This document shows, piece after piece, positions 8,283 to 16,200 of a stretch of 16,426 nucleotides of DNA. Positions within the stretch are counted from its first letter, which is position 1. Each line of letters starts with the position of its first letter. The stretch is from Candidatus Zhuqueibacterota bacterium (GTDB lineage: Bacteria > Zhuqueibacterota > Zhuqueibacteria > Thermofontimicrobiales > Thiofontviventaceae). The stretch is taken from the NCBI GenBank assembly GCA_014729735.1, contig WJJN01000029.1:1-16426 (forward strand), read 5' to 3'. The notes beneath the pieces are model-generated. The model searched no databases. It had not been told where the DNA came from and saw only the letters and a program-made list of their open reading frames with translations. Position numbers and translations under genes: made by a program.

Positions 8283-8507
8283 ATGTTTATGGAGTCTCAG
8301 GAAAACAAAGTAACAATAAAAATTCCTCGTCCTTTATACAACCGTATCAAAAAAATCGTTGAAGGATCGGGATTCAATTCCGTAACGGATTTTATTGTCT
8401 ATGTATTACGCGATATCGTTAGCAGCAAACAGGCTGAAGATGAACAGCTTACAAAAGAAGAGCTGACGGCGATTCGAAAAAGACTTAAATCATTGGGTTA
8501 TTTATAA
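8283..8507 (+). CDS. Small ribbon-helix-helix (CopG/Arc-like) protein with LGYL tail
   Basis: The 74-residue protein has two parts. Residues 9-48 read as a ribbon-helix-helix DNA-binding fold: a short strand KVTIKIPRPLY, helix NRIKKIVEGSG, a turn F-N-S-V-T-D, and helix FIVYVLRDIV. After an acidic linker (QAEDEQLTKEE) comes a predicted helix ending TAIRKRLKSLGYL. The last nine residues are identical to the end of the sulfatase-like protein and close to the end of APS kinase. AGGAG (8274-8278) lies 4 nt before ATG 8283 and 10 nt before the in-frame ATG at 8289. The start is thus ambiguous by two residues. It sits directly upstream of ATP sulfurylase, and so may be an autoregulator of the sulfate genes. 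Alternatively, like some RHH proteins, it may act mainly as a dimerising module. Not assigned to a named family. Confidence 0.8.
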   Translation: MFMESQENKVTIKIPRPLYNRIKKIVEGSGFNSVTDFIVYVLRDIVSSKQAEDEQLTKEELTAIRKRLKSLGYL

Positions 8508-8553
8508 ATGGATTTTCTGCATTGTACAAACATTATAATAAAGGAGATTGAAA

Positions 8554-9732
8554 ATGTCAAAATTAGTACCTCCGCATGGCGGTGTATTAAAACCATTATT
8601 GGTTGAAGGCGATGCGCGGAACGCTGATATCGAAAAAGCAAAATCAATGAAAAAGGTTAACATGACGTCCCGGGAAACCTCGGATTTGATCATGATGGCA
8701 ATCGGCGCCTTTAGTCCGTTAGATGGTTTTATGAAGAAGGCAGATTATTTGGGTGTGGTCGAAGACATGCACATGGCAGATGGTACATTATGGCCGATTC
8801 CGATTACGCTTTCAGTATCAAAAGAAGAAGCAGAATCCATCGAAACGGGTGAAGAGGTCGCACTGATCGATGAAGAATCCGGGATGTTGATGGGAAGCAT
8901 GGTTGTGGAAGAAAAATATGAATATAATAAAAAAAATGAAGCCCAAAAAGTATTCAGAACAGACGATGAGAAGCATCCTGGCGTGGCAAAAGTTTATGCC
9001 CAGGGCGATGTTTTGTTGGGCGGCACTGTGAAGGCATTCAGCGAAGGAGAGTATCCGGAGAAGTTTGCCGGACATTATGCCCGTCCTGCTGAGACAAGGA
9101 AAATATTCGAGGAAAATGGCTGGTCCACGGTCGCTGCATTTCAGGTGCGTAATCCTATTCACCGCTCCCATGAATACTGCACCAAAATCGCACTGGAAGT
9201 CAGTGACGGCTTATTCATCCATCCGCTTGTCGGCAAATTAAAAGCCGGTGATATTCCGGCAGACGTCCGGATGAAATGCTATGATGTCCTGTTGGAAAAA
9301 TACTATCCGAAGGACCGCGTTGTTATGAAAGTCTATCCCATGGAGATGCGTTACGGTGGTCCGCGGGAAGCAGTATTGCATGCGATTTTCCGCCAGAATT
9401 TCGGATGCAGCCACATGATTATCGGTCGCGATCATGCAGGTGTTGGCAAATATTATGGTCCGTTCGATGCGCAGAATATTTTCCGGGAATTTGACGCGAA
9501 CGAGCTGCATATCAAGCCTTTGAATATCGACTGGACGTTCTGGTGCTACAAATGCGAGGGCATGGCGTCGATGAAAACATGTCCCCATGAACCGGCTGAC
9601 AGATGTCTGATCAGTGGAACCGAGTTGCGACGAATGCTATCCGAAGGCGAAAAACCGGCGAAAGAATTTGGTCGACCCGAAGTGATTGAAATTCTCATTG
9701 ACTATTACAAAAATTTAAGTGAAAAGGAGTGA
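8554..9732 (+). CDS. sat: ATP sulfurylase (sulfate adenylyltransferase)
   Basis: The enzyme makes adenosine 5'-phosphosulfate (APS) and pyrophosphate from ATP and sulfate in the cytoplasm. The 392-residue protein is of the homo-oligomeric Sat type, not CysD/CysN. Motifs: QVRNPIHRSHE (197-207, with H203 and H206 of the H-x-x-H nucleotidyltransferase site), IGRDHAGVG (Arg292-Asp293-His294), and LISGTELRRML near the end. C331, C334, C343 and H345 form a Cys3-His set like the zinc site of thermophile and archaeal enzymes. The start is ATG 8554: AAGGAG (8541-8546) lies 7 nt upstream, and the protein then begins MSKLVPPHGG as usual for Sat. An upstream in-frame TTG at 8548 is only 1 nt from the ribosome site. 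APS kinase follows after 3 nt, with its ribosome site inside the end of this gene. Confidence 0.97.
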   Translation: MSKLVPPHGGVLKPLLVEGDARNADIEKAKSMKKVNMTSRETSDLIMMAIGAFSPLDGFMKKADYLGVVEDMHMADGTLWPIPITLSVSKEEAESIETGEEVALIDEESGMLMGSMVVEEKYEYNKKNEAQKVFRTDDEKHPGVAKVYAQGDVLLGGTVKAFSEGEYPEKFAGHYARPAETRKIFEENGWSTVAAFQVRNPIHRSHEYCTKIALEVSDGLFIHPLVGKLKAGDIPADVRMKCYDVLLEKYYPKDRVVMKVYPMEMRYGGPREAVLHAIFRQNFGCSHMIIGRDHAGVGKYYGPFDAQNIFREFDANELHIKPLNIDWTFWCYKCEGMASMKTCPHEPADRCLISGTELRRMLSEGEKPAKEFGRPEVIEILIDYYKNLSEKE

Positions 9733-9735
9733 GTT

Positions 9736-10419
9736 ATGACAGAACAAAAAGCCACCAATATCACCTGGCATGGAGGAAGTATCAATCAGGAGCATCGTGA
9801 GCAATTATTGGGGCAAAAGGGGGTAACTGTCTGGTTTACGGGACTCAGCGGCTCCGGTAAATCCACAGTCGCTCGCGAAGTGGAAAAAAAGCTATTTCAA
9901 TTGGGACATCTTGTATACGTGCTCGATGGTGACAACATCCGTCACGGCTTGAATAAAAATTTGGGTTTTTCCCCGGAAGACCGCGAAGAAAATATCCGTC
10001 GTATTGGGGAGGTCGCCCATCTGTTTACGGATGCCGGTGTGATTACTTTAACAGCGTTTATTTCGCCATATCGAAAAGACCGGGATAAAGTGCGCGGACT
10101 TATGAAAGAAGGTCAATTCGTCGAAGTATTTGTCGATTGTGCGCTGGAAGAATGCGAAAAACGGGATCCGAAAGGACTCTTCAAGAAAGCGCGTGCCGGC
10201 GAAATTAAAGAATTTACAGGTATTTCCGCGCCATACGAAGAACCGGAAAATCCGGAGATCAAACTTGACACAAAACAGCAGACTCTCGAAGAAAGTGCAG
10301 GTGCTGTTATCGAATTTCTCAAGGAAAAAGGTATCATTAAAACGAATTCACAAGATGCCTATTCTGATGATGAAAAGGAAATTATCAATAAACGGCTTTC
10401 CGATTTAGGTTATGTATAA
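9736..10419 (+). CDS. cysC: Adenylylsulfate (APS) kinase with C-terminal extension
   Basis: It phosphorylates APS at the 3' position to give PAPS, the sulfate donor. Walker A is GLSGSGKS (36-43). Downstream are VYVLDGDNIRHGL, AFISPYRKDRD (the conserved F-I-S-P-[FY]-R-x-D-R segment), DPKGLFKKARAGEIKEFTGI and APYEEPENPEI, all canonical for CysC. The family usually ends soon after the last helix (about 200 residues). This one has about 25 further residues: a linker (TNSQDAYSDDEK) and then EIINKRLSDLGYV, resembling the tails of the ribbon-helix-helix and sulfatase-like proteins. AAGGAG at 9724-9729 gives 6-nt spacing. It is tightly coupled to sat, so PAPS is made in one step series. An 80-nt hairpin begins 16 nt after the stop. 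Confidence 0.96.
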   Translation: MTEQKATNITWHGGSINQEHREQLLGQKGVTVWFTGLSGSGKSTVAREVEKKLFQLGHLVYVLDGDNIRHGLNKNLGFSPEDREENIRRIGEVAHLFTDAGVITLTAFISPYRKDRDKVRGLMKEGQFVEVFVDCALEECEKRDPKGLFKKARAGEIKEFTGISAPYEEPENPEIKLDTKQQTLEESAGAVIEFLKEKGIIKTNSQDAYSDDEKEIINKRLSDLGYV

Positions 10420-10435
10420 AAATATTAAAGTATGA

Positions 10436-10515
10436 GAAGCAAAGGTTTTGTTCGGTTTTCAAATGAAGCCCTGATGAGTGACTTATTTGCAAGACCGGAC
10501 AAAACTTTATGCTTT
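10436..10515 (+). other. Long hairpin / imperfect inverted repeat, candidate structured RNA
   Basis: This 80-nt segment folds back on itself almost completely. Pairing blocks are 10436-10441 with 10510-10515, 10442-10459 with 10491-10508, 10460-10464 with 10485-10489 and 10466-10468 with 10482-10484. Only single bases are bulged (10465, 10490, 10509), and the loop is 13 nt (10469-10481). That is about 32 pairs, of which four are G-U in the + strand (10436:10515, 10444:10506, 10452:10498, 10457:10493). On the opposite strand the same four would be A-C mismatches, which favours a + strand RNA. No run of T follows the right arm (TTTATGC), so it is not a standard terminator. A smaller hairpin (10529-10541, TTTCG-TAT-CGAAA) lies just before the next gene's ribosome site. 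Possible roles: an RNA-processing or stability element between cysC and the phosphodiesterase, a small RNA, or a dispersed palindromic repeat. Confidence 0.7.
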
Positions 10516-10557
10516 GCAGCAGCAGGAGTTTCGTATCGAAAAGTTAGGAAACATATT

Positions 10558-11919
10558 ATGGGAATATTGAAAAAGATAATTACATCGAATAATAAAAAGA
10601 GATTATTTGTGTTGGGATTGGATGGCACGCCGTTTACTTTTTTACAGAAGCAGATGGAAGAGGGCAAAATGCCGCATTTCCAGAGAATGCTGGAAAAGGG
10701 CTCGTTCTTAAGGATGAATTCCGTGATTCCCTGTATTTCATCCGTGGCATGGACCTCTTTCTTAACCGGAGTGAACCTTGCCAAACATAATCTACAGGGA
10801 TTTGTGGATCGCAAATTAAATCCGTTTCGAGTATATATCCCGACGGCGAGAAATATCGCTGTTCCGACAATATCAGAAATTTTATCCGAAGCCGGGAAGC
10901 GGGTTGTGTCTATAAATGTTCCGGTATCTTATCCGCCGAAAGAGGTGAATGGCATACAGATTTCCTGCTTTTTGGCGACCGATTTGGCAAAAGCTGTATA
11001 TCCCAAACATTATTATTCATATTTGAAAGAAATCGGCTACCGAATCGATGTGGATGCATGGCAGGGTCGTAAGGAAAAAGAAAAATTTCTGAAAGACATT
11101 CATTATACATATGATAAACGGCTCGAAGCGGCATACTATCTTATGGGCAGGGAAGATTGGGATTATTTTCAGTTGCATATAATGGAAACAGATCGTATTA
11201 ATCATTTTCTGTGGGAACAATGGGAAAGCGGTCACGAAACATACGCTGCCGAGTTCGACAAGTTTTATAACAAAGTCGATCAACTCGTCGGGGATCTGGA
11301 TGCCCGTTTGGGAAACGACGTCGAGTTCATGATCCTGTCCGATCATGGCTTTTGTTCAATTAAAAAAGAAGTATATTTGAATCAATGGCTGGAAAAAAAT
11401 GGCTATTTGAAATACAAGACCGACGCGCCGAAGTCAGTGACCGACATGCATCCGCAATCCAAAGCATATAGTTTGATCCCGGGCAGGATTTTCATAAATT
11501 TGAAAGGGCGCGAGGATGAAGGCTCTGTTGCTCCGGGCAATGAGTACGAATCATTGCGTCAGGAATTGATGGAAAAAATCATTCATATAACTGATCCGGA
11601 TACGGGAGAGAAAATCGTCAAAAAAATATACAAACGGGAAGATCTCTATTCGGGACCTTTCTATGATGATTCTCCGGATCTGGTTGTGGTGCCCAACGAC
11701 GGCTTCGATTTAAAGGGCAATATCAAGCAGCCGAATTTGACTTACAAAGGAGAATTAGTCGGGATGCATACGGATGATGATGCCTTTTTCTATTTGAGAA
11801 ATTACGACATCGAGCCACAGGAATTCGGTATCATCGATATGTTACCGACTATTGCCGAGTTGATGGAATTTCCGATGAAAGAAGCAGAAAATTTTGACGG
11901 GAGTTCAGTATTATCGTAA
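10558..11919 (+). CDS. AlkP-superfamily type I phosphodiesterase/nucleotide pyrophosphatase-like
   Basis: The protein belongs to the type I phosphodiesterase/nucleotide pyrophosphatase branch of the alkaline-phosphatase superfamily, metal-dependent enzymes that cleave phosphoesters. First metal Asp22 is in VLGLDGTPF. The nucleophile position, counted back from the T-G of SSVAWTSFLTG, is Ser61, where Thr is commoner. ETDRINHF supplies Asp212 and His216, ILSDHGF supplies Asp262-His263, and GMHTDDD supplies His404. No signal peptide is seen. The frame is open back to an ATG at 10432, but the start at 10558 is preferred: AGGAA (10546-10550) lies 7 nt upstream, the protein then begins MGILKKI with normal spacing to the first motif, and the earlier 126 nt is occupied by a long hairpin. 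The resulting protein is 453 residues. Context with CysC and CysQ suggests a role in nucleotide or sulfated-glycan metabolism, but the substrate is unknown. Confidence 0.87.
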   Translation: MGILKKIITSNNKKRLFVLGLDGTPFTFLQKQMEEGKMPHFQRMLEKGSFLRMNSVIPCISSVAWTSFLTGVNLAKHNLQGFVDRKLNPFRVYIPTARNIAVPTISEILSEAGKRVVSINVPVSYPPKEVNGIQISCFLATDLAKAVYPKHYYSYLKEIGYRIDVDAWQGRKEKEKFLKDIHYTYDKRLEAAYYLMGREDWDYFQLHIMETDRINHFLWEQWESGHETYAAEFDKFYNKVDQLVGDLDARLGNDVEFMILSDHGFCSIKKEVYLNQWLEKNGYLKYKTDAPKSVTDMHPQSKAYSLIPGRIFINLKGREDEGSVAPGNEYESLRQELMEKIIHITDPDTGEKIVKKIYKREDLYSGPFYDDSPDLVVVPNDGFDLKGNIKQPNLTYKGELVGMHTDDDAFFYLRNYDIEPQEFGIIDMLPTIAELMEFPMKEAENFDGSSVLS

Positions 11920-11935
11920 GTATAAAATTTTATCT

Positions 11936-11953
11936 ACATCGTTCGATGTTTTG
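11936..11953 (+). terminator. Weak hairpin after phosphodiesterase gene, doubtful terminator
   Basis: ACATC and GATGT (11936-11940 and 11945-11949) can pair around GTTC, followed by TTTG. The stem is only 5 bp and the T run is short, so termination would be partial at best. The rest of the 117-nt gap to cysQ is AT-rich and holds a further weak dyad (CCGAA 11979-11983 with TTCGG 11994-11998). Confidence 0.2.
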
Positions 11954-12036
11954 TCATTCCCATTGTGTGCAAAACTAACCGAAAATTCAATGATTCGGGA
12001 TTAAAGCATATCAAAAAAATTTGTAAGGATATATAA

Positions 12037-12843
12037 ATGGATTATCAACAAATAGTAAATGACGTTAAAGAAATAACCATTGATGCCGGAAAGAAAATTC
12101 TGGATATCTATAATAGTCCGGATTTCGAAGTGGAAACAAAATCAGATAATAGTCCGATTACGAAAGCAGACAAGGCTGCTAACGATTACATTGTGAAAAA
12201 AGTTCGGGAGAAATATCCTGATTTTGGATTGTTGTCTGAAGAATCGAAAGATACCAGAGAAAGATTGGAAAAGGAACACATCTGGGTTATCGATCCGCTG
12301 GATGGCACGAAGGAATTTATCAAGCGGAACGGTGAATTCACAGTGAATGTTGGTCTGGTTAAAAATGGGAAACCCGTACTGGGTGTGGTTTTCATCCCGG
12401 TGCGAAATGAAGTGTATTACGCTGTAGCAGGTGGCGGAGCATTTTATGAAAATGCGAGCGGCGAAAAACTAAATATCAAAGCTTCTTCCAAATCAAAATA
12501 TGAAGAAATGGTGATGGTGAAGAGTCGGTCTCATGCCAGTGACAAATTGAAGTCGATCCTTGATAAATATAACTTTAAGGAAGTAAAAGATAGCGGCAGC
12601 TCAATAAAAATATGTTTGATTGCCTTTGGTTTGGCGGATATCTACTTTCGATTTGGTAATACGAATGAATGGGATATTTGCGCAGCCCATTGTGTATTGT
12701 CCGAAGCAGGAGGGAAAATGACGGATTGCCACGGGAATCCGCTGGAATACAATAAAGCCGATCCACTGAATCGTAATGGATTTATTGCTTCGAATAACGC
12801 AGTTCATGAAAAATTCGTGCAAATGGCAAAAGAGGTTATTTGA
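12037..12843 (+). CDS. cysQ: 3'(2'),5'-bisphosphate nucleotidase (PAP phosphatase)
   Basis: It hydrolyses 3'-phosphoadenosine 5'-phosphate (PAP) to AMP and phosphate. PAP is the by-product left when PAPS donates sulfate and it inhibits sulfotransferases. The 268-residue protein is an inositol-monophosphatase-fold enzyme with the metal-binding set: Glu68-Glu69 in LLSEES, D86-P-L-D-G-T91 followed by KEFI (the K-E-F extension typical of CysQ rather than inositol phosphatases), and NEWDICAAHCVLSEAGG near the C-terminus. TAAGGAT (12023-12029) gives an acceptable ribosome site 7 nt before ATG. It is 117 nt from the phosphodiesterase and ends the sulfate cassette, being followed by a strong terminator. 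Together with sat and cysC it forms a PAPS make-and-recycle set. Confidence 0.94.
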   Translation: MDYQQIVNDVKEITIDAGKKILDIYNSPDFEVETKSDNSPITKADKAANDYIVKKVREKYPDFGLLSEESKDTRERLEKEHIWVIDPLDGTKEFIKRNGEFTVNVGLVKNGKPVLGVVFIPVRNEVYYAVAGGGAFYENASGEKLNIKASSKSKYEEMVMVKSRSHASDKLKSILDKYNFKEVKDSGSSIKICLIAFGLADIYFRFGNTNEWDICAAHCVLSEAGGKMTDCHGNPLEYNKADPLNRNGFIASNNAVHEKFVQMAKEVI

Positions 12844-12879
12844 TCGCAGTATTGCCAATAAGATAAGTTTAAATTAAAG

Positions 12880-12919
12880 AGCCTTTCTGAATGATAAATA
12901 ATTTCAGAAAGGCTTTTTT
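12880..12919 (+). terminator. Strong intrinsic terminator after cysQ
   Basis: GCCTTTCTGAA (12881-12891) pairs perfectly with TTCAGAAAGGC (12903-12913) around an 11-nt loop, extended by A12880-T12914. A run of six T follows (12914-12919). It begins 37 nt after the cysQ stop and separates the sulfate cassette from the secreted esterase gene. Confidence 0.92.
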
Positions 12920-13120
12920 GTTAGTGGTCGAAATTGAGTCAATGTGAAACAATGTTGCAAGGTATAACCATGAAATGCAAAGAAATATTTAAAAAATTTA
13001 ATATGAGAATAAAGATTTATCCAAAAAGAACGATGAATGTATATAGAACATACCATATTATTTCAATGTTTTTAATTATGTAAGAAGTTTAGCACGAAAG
13101 TTAGATTTAGCGCTCGACTA
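12920..13120 (+). other. Intergenic region upstream of the secreted esterase
   Basis: No convincing gene is seen in this AT-rich stretch. Near its start lies a perfect 11-bp dyad ATTGAGTCAAT (12933-12943), overlapped by a direct repeat of CAATGT (12940-12945 and 12950-12955, 10 bp apart). These sit about 180 bp upstream of the candidate sigma-54 promoter, a usual distance for an enhancer-binding activator site. That role is conjecture. A 37-codon AT-rich reading frame (12970-13083) is probably not a gene. Confidence 0.3.
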
Positions 13121-13138
13121 TTGGTATAAAAATTGCTT
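13121..13138 (+). promoter_or_regulatory. rpoN-dependent: Candidate sigma-54 (RpoN) -24/-12 promoter
   Basis: TTGGTATAAAAATTGCTT fits the sigma-54 consensus TGG-Y-R-Y-R-N4-TTGC-W at every defined position. The invariant GG (13123-13124) and GC (13135-13136) are separated by exactly 10 nt. Transcription would begin near 13148, leaving a leader of about 110 nt before the ATG at 13259. A sigma-70 alternative overlaps it (TTGATT 13137-13142, 16 nt, TATAAA 13159-13164), so the assignment is not unique. In the leader, CTTTTGC (13207-13213) and GCAAAAG (13219-13225) form a 7-bp hairpin. Confidence 0.55.
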
Positions 13139-13258
13139 GATTGGGTCGATGTATATTATATAAAAACGTAATCGGTCCAGGGGGATATAAGAATTGCAAT
13201 CTCGATCTTTTGCTTCATGCAAAAGGATGAACGAAACTTCACAGGAGGGTTTTACACC

Positions 13259-16200
13259 ATGACTTTCTCCAAAAAAGTAAATCTAATATTGATTACAGGA
13301 ATTATAACGCTATTATTTAGCTACGGATTAACGAATGCGCAGATAAAAATAATGCCCCTTGGTGACTCCATTACAAAAGGCACGGGCTCATCTGATAATG
13401 GAGGATATAGAGATGATCTGCAATCGTATTTGACAGATTATAGTATCAGTTACAATTTCGTTGGCAGCCAATCAGATGGGAGTGGTTTTCAGACGAATCA
13501 CGAAGGACATGAAGGCTTTACTTCAGCGAACATTCTCGGTTCAGTAAATGGATGGTTAACAACATTTTCTCCGAATTATGTTTTATTAATGATCGGAGCT
13601 AATGATGTAACTGAAATTGCCAACGGAACCTTGTCGATATCAGAATCAGTGAGCAATATTGAAGGTATTGTAGATGCAATTCAAAGTTATAACGCATCGA
13701 CACATATATTGATTTCCAGCCTGACTCCCCGCGCTGACTCTCTGGACAGTTACACACTTGCATTAAGCCATCGAATTAAATACATATATGAAAATAAAAA
13801 AGCAGCAGGCTATAAAATTCACTATGTCGGAAGCGGAGAAATGTTTCGGACTTATGAAACCTGGGCTGATGATTACATGGATAATTTTTTGCATCCAAAT
13901 GATACAGGATATAATCAGATCGCCAAAGGACTTTTCCATCGGATGATCAATATAATTCAGGAGGCAAATAGTGGGCTGAATCGTATTATTACAGATAACT
14001 TCGACCGGCAGACGACTGATTTATTGGATGTTTGGGCACACGATGGAACGTATGAAATTCAGGTGGTCAGTGGGAAGAGGGAACTGCATTGCAATGCGAA
14101 CGATAATGGATGGAGCCATCTTGCTATTTATCGAGGTGCCACAAATCCTGGCGAAGTTTCATTTAAATGGGGAATCGGGACAGATGCAAGCGGCATTATC
14201 GATGCCGGCGCGGCAGTTCGTTTGAACACCGCAAATCCAAATACAGCAAAAGGATATTTTATTCGCTTCAAAAAAGAAGGCGGCTCCAATGTTTTGGATC
14301 TGTGGACGATAAACAATGGTCATATTGGAAGTCATATCGCTGAGACACCATACGCTATTGCTGCACCTGGTGCCGGCGATGTTTGTAAAATTGTCTTTGA
14401 TTCGGATGCGAACGGTCATAAATTTGAAGTTTATTTCAGAGATGAATATGCCGGTTATGTAAATGACCCGAATAAAGTCTACGGAACAGTGCCGGAGCAG
14501 TACGCAGGATTTCTGATGAAAGGATCCGGTGCAAATTATAATATTGACGATTTTAATATGTACTTGATCGGAGATATTACTCCTCCGAATGATATTAGCG
14601 ATTTAAATGCAACCAGTGCTACCAGTACGAGCATTACCCTTAATTGGACTGCTCCTGGTGATGATGGAATCGAGGGGCGTGCCAGCTATTATGATATACG
14701 ATATTCGGAAAATATGATCGATGATTCCAATTGGGATCAGGCAACAGTCGCTCCTGGATTACCAGTTCCGTCAGCTCCAAATACAGCGGAAAATTTTGTT
14801 CTGGCGGGTTTGTCGCCGGCAACGGATTATTATTTTGCAGTTAAAACTGCAGATGATGCGTTCAATTGGTCCGGGCTTTCCAATATCAAACAGGCGTCTA
14901 CGAGCTCCGGAGGCGGCGCATTAATGAAAACAGACGAATTTAATGATCCGGGAACGCTGACCACATTATGGAGCGCGAATCCTGCATATGCGATTCAAAA
15001 TGGGCAATTTATGAATATGACCGGTTCGGGCTGGAGTGAATTAGCGGTTTTTAATAGTAATGTTAATCCGGTGGAAGCATCGATGCAATGGGCTGCAGAG
15101 CCTGATGCAGATCTTGCCGGAATAGACAAAGGCGGAATTGCGATGTTGCTCGACTCTGATGATTATAGCACCGCCAATGGATATTTGTGTACTGTGCGAA
15201 ATGAAGCAGGTGCTGATCCTGTTTGTTATTTATTTACTGTTGTTGGTGGAGCAGCAAGCGGATTAGTCGGAACACTTCAGGTCCCTGGTAAACCTTATCC
15301 TGGTCCGGGTGATGTATTTAAAATTGTCGCCAGTTCCGACGGCTCAGGACACCATTTTGACTATTTTGTGAACGAGCAGTATTACGGTCGGCTTGATGAT
15401 CCTGCAAAGACATATTCCAACGATACGGATTATTATGCAGGAATTTTGCTTCATGGTGGTTTAAATAATAATGTTGAGCGGTTTACTGTTCTTAATGCTG
15501 TTGGAGAACCCAAATATCTGCAAAAGGTGAGTCCACTTACGGATCCTATCGGTACAGTCGGACAAGCGCTGGAAGATTCATTGGTTGTCCAGGTAATTGA
15601 TAATAATTATAATCCCGTTTCCAATATGGTTGTAGATTTTTCCGTGGTACAGGGAAATGCAACACTGGATTTAAGTCCTCCGGATGATAATATTCGTCGG
15701 GAAACCGAAAATGCAAATGTCATACAGGGTGAATTTCAGGAAGGGATCGATCCGAACGCTGCCGGTGGTCGCTATGTTTATTCCAGTGGCAGCGGGGAAC
15801 GTTTCATGGGAAAGATTGAATTTAATGTTTACATCAAAACACCAGGGCAATATTTGATTTACGGTCGTTTTAATATACCGGACAAAAACAATTATTCACT
15901 ATTTGTTCAGGTGGATGATCAACCTGATGTCACGCAAGATACGGTTGGATATAGTATCGGAGTCTGGGATTTGCCGAAATCAAATGCCAACCAATGGGTT
16001 TGGGATTTTATCAGTGACAGGACATCAGGTAATTATAAAGTGTGGAATTTATCTCAGGGTGTTCATAAAATTACAATTACTCAGCGATGGTGCCCGGGTG
16101 TAAAATTGGATAAAATTATATTGTCCAGTAATTTCAGTTTCTGGCCAAGCGGAACCGAGGAATATCCGGAATACATTACTGACAACAGTGGTATGGCAAG

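Noticed and set aside
8534..8539. Perfect TATAAT just before sat
   Set aside because: No -35-like hexamer at 16-18 nt upstream, and the leader would be only a few bases, cutting into the ribosome site.
8548..8553. TTG start two codons upstream of sat's ATG
   Set aside because: It is 1 nt from the AAGGAG ribosome site; ATG 8554 has the right 7-nt spacing and the usual Sat N-terminus.
10471..10542. Possible hammerhead ribozyme core (CTGATGAG at 10471-10478 and GAAA at 10538-10541)
   Set aside because: CTGATGAG lies in the terminal loop of the long hairpin, and no stem II can be formed between it and the GAAA. The three-stem arrangement is missing.
10432..10557. In-frame upstream start for the phosphodiesterase, adding 42 residues
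   Set aside because: No clear ribosome site before 10432, the added residues do not look like the family, and the stretch is taken up by a long hairpin. ATG 10558 has AGGAA 7 nt upstream.
12970..13083. A 37-codon reading frame with AAGG upstream (12959-12962)
   Set aside because: Very AT-rich and lysine-rich, no recognisable feature, and it lies in promoter-type DNA between a terminator and a sigma-54 element. Chance is the simpler explanation.
13141..13180. 10-bp inverted repeat with 20-nt loop (13141-13150 with 13171-13180)
   Set aside because: If the sigma-54 start near 13148 is right, most of the left arm is not transcribed, so an RNA role is doubtful. It includes several G-U pairs and an AT-rich loop.
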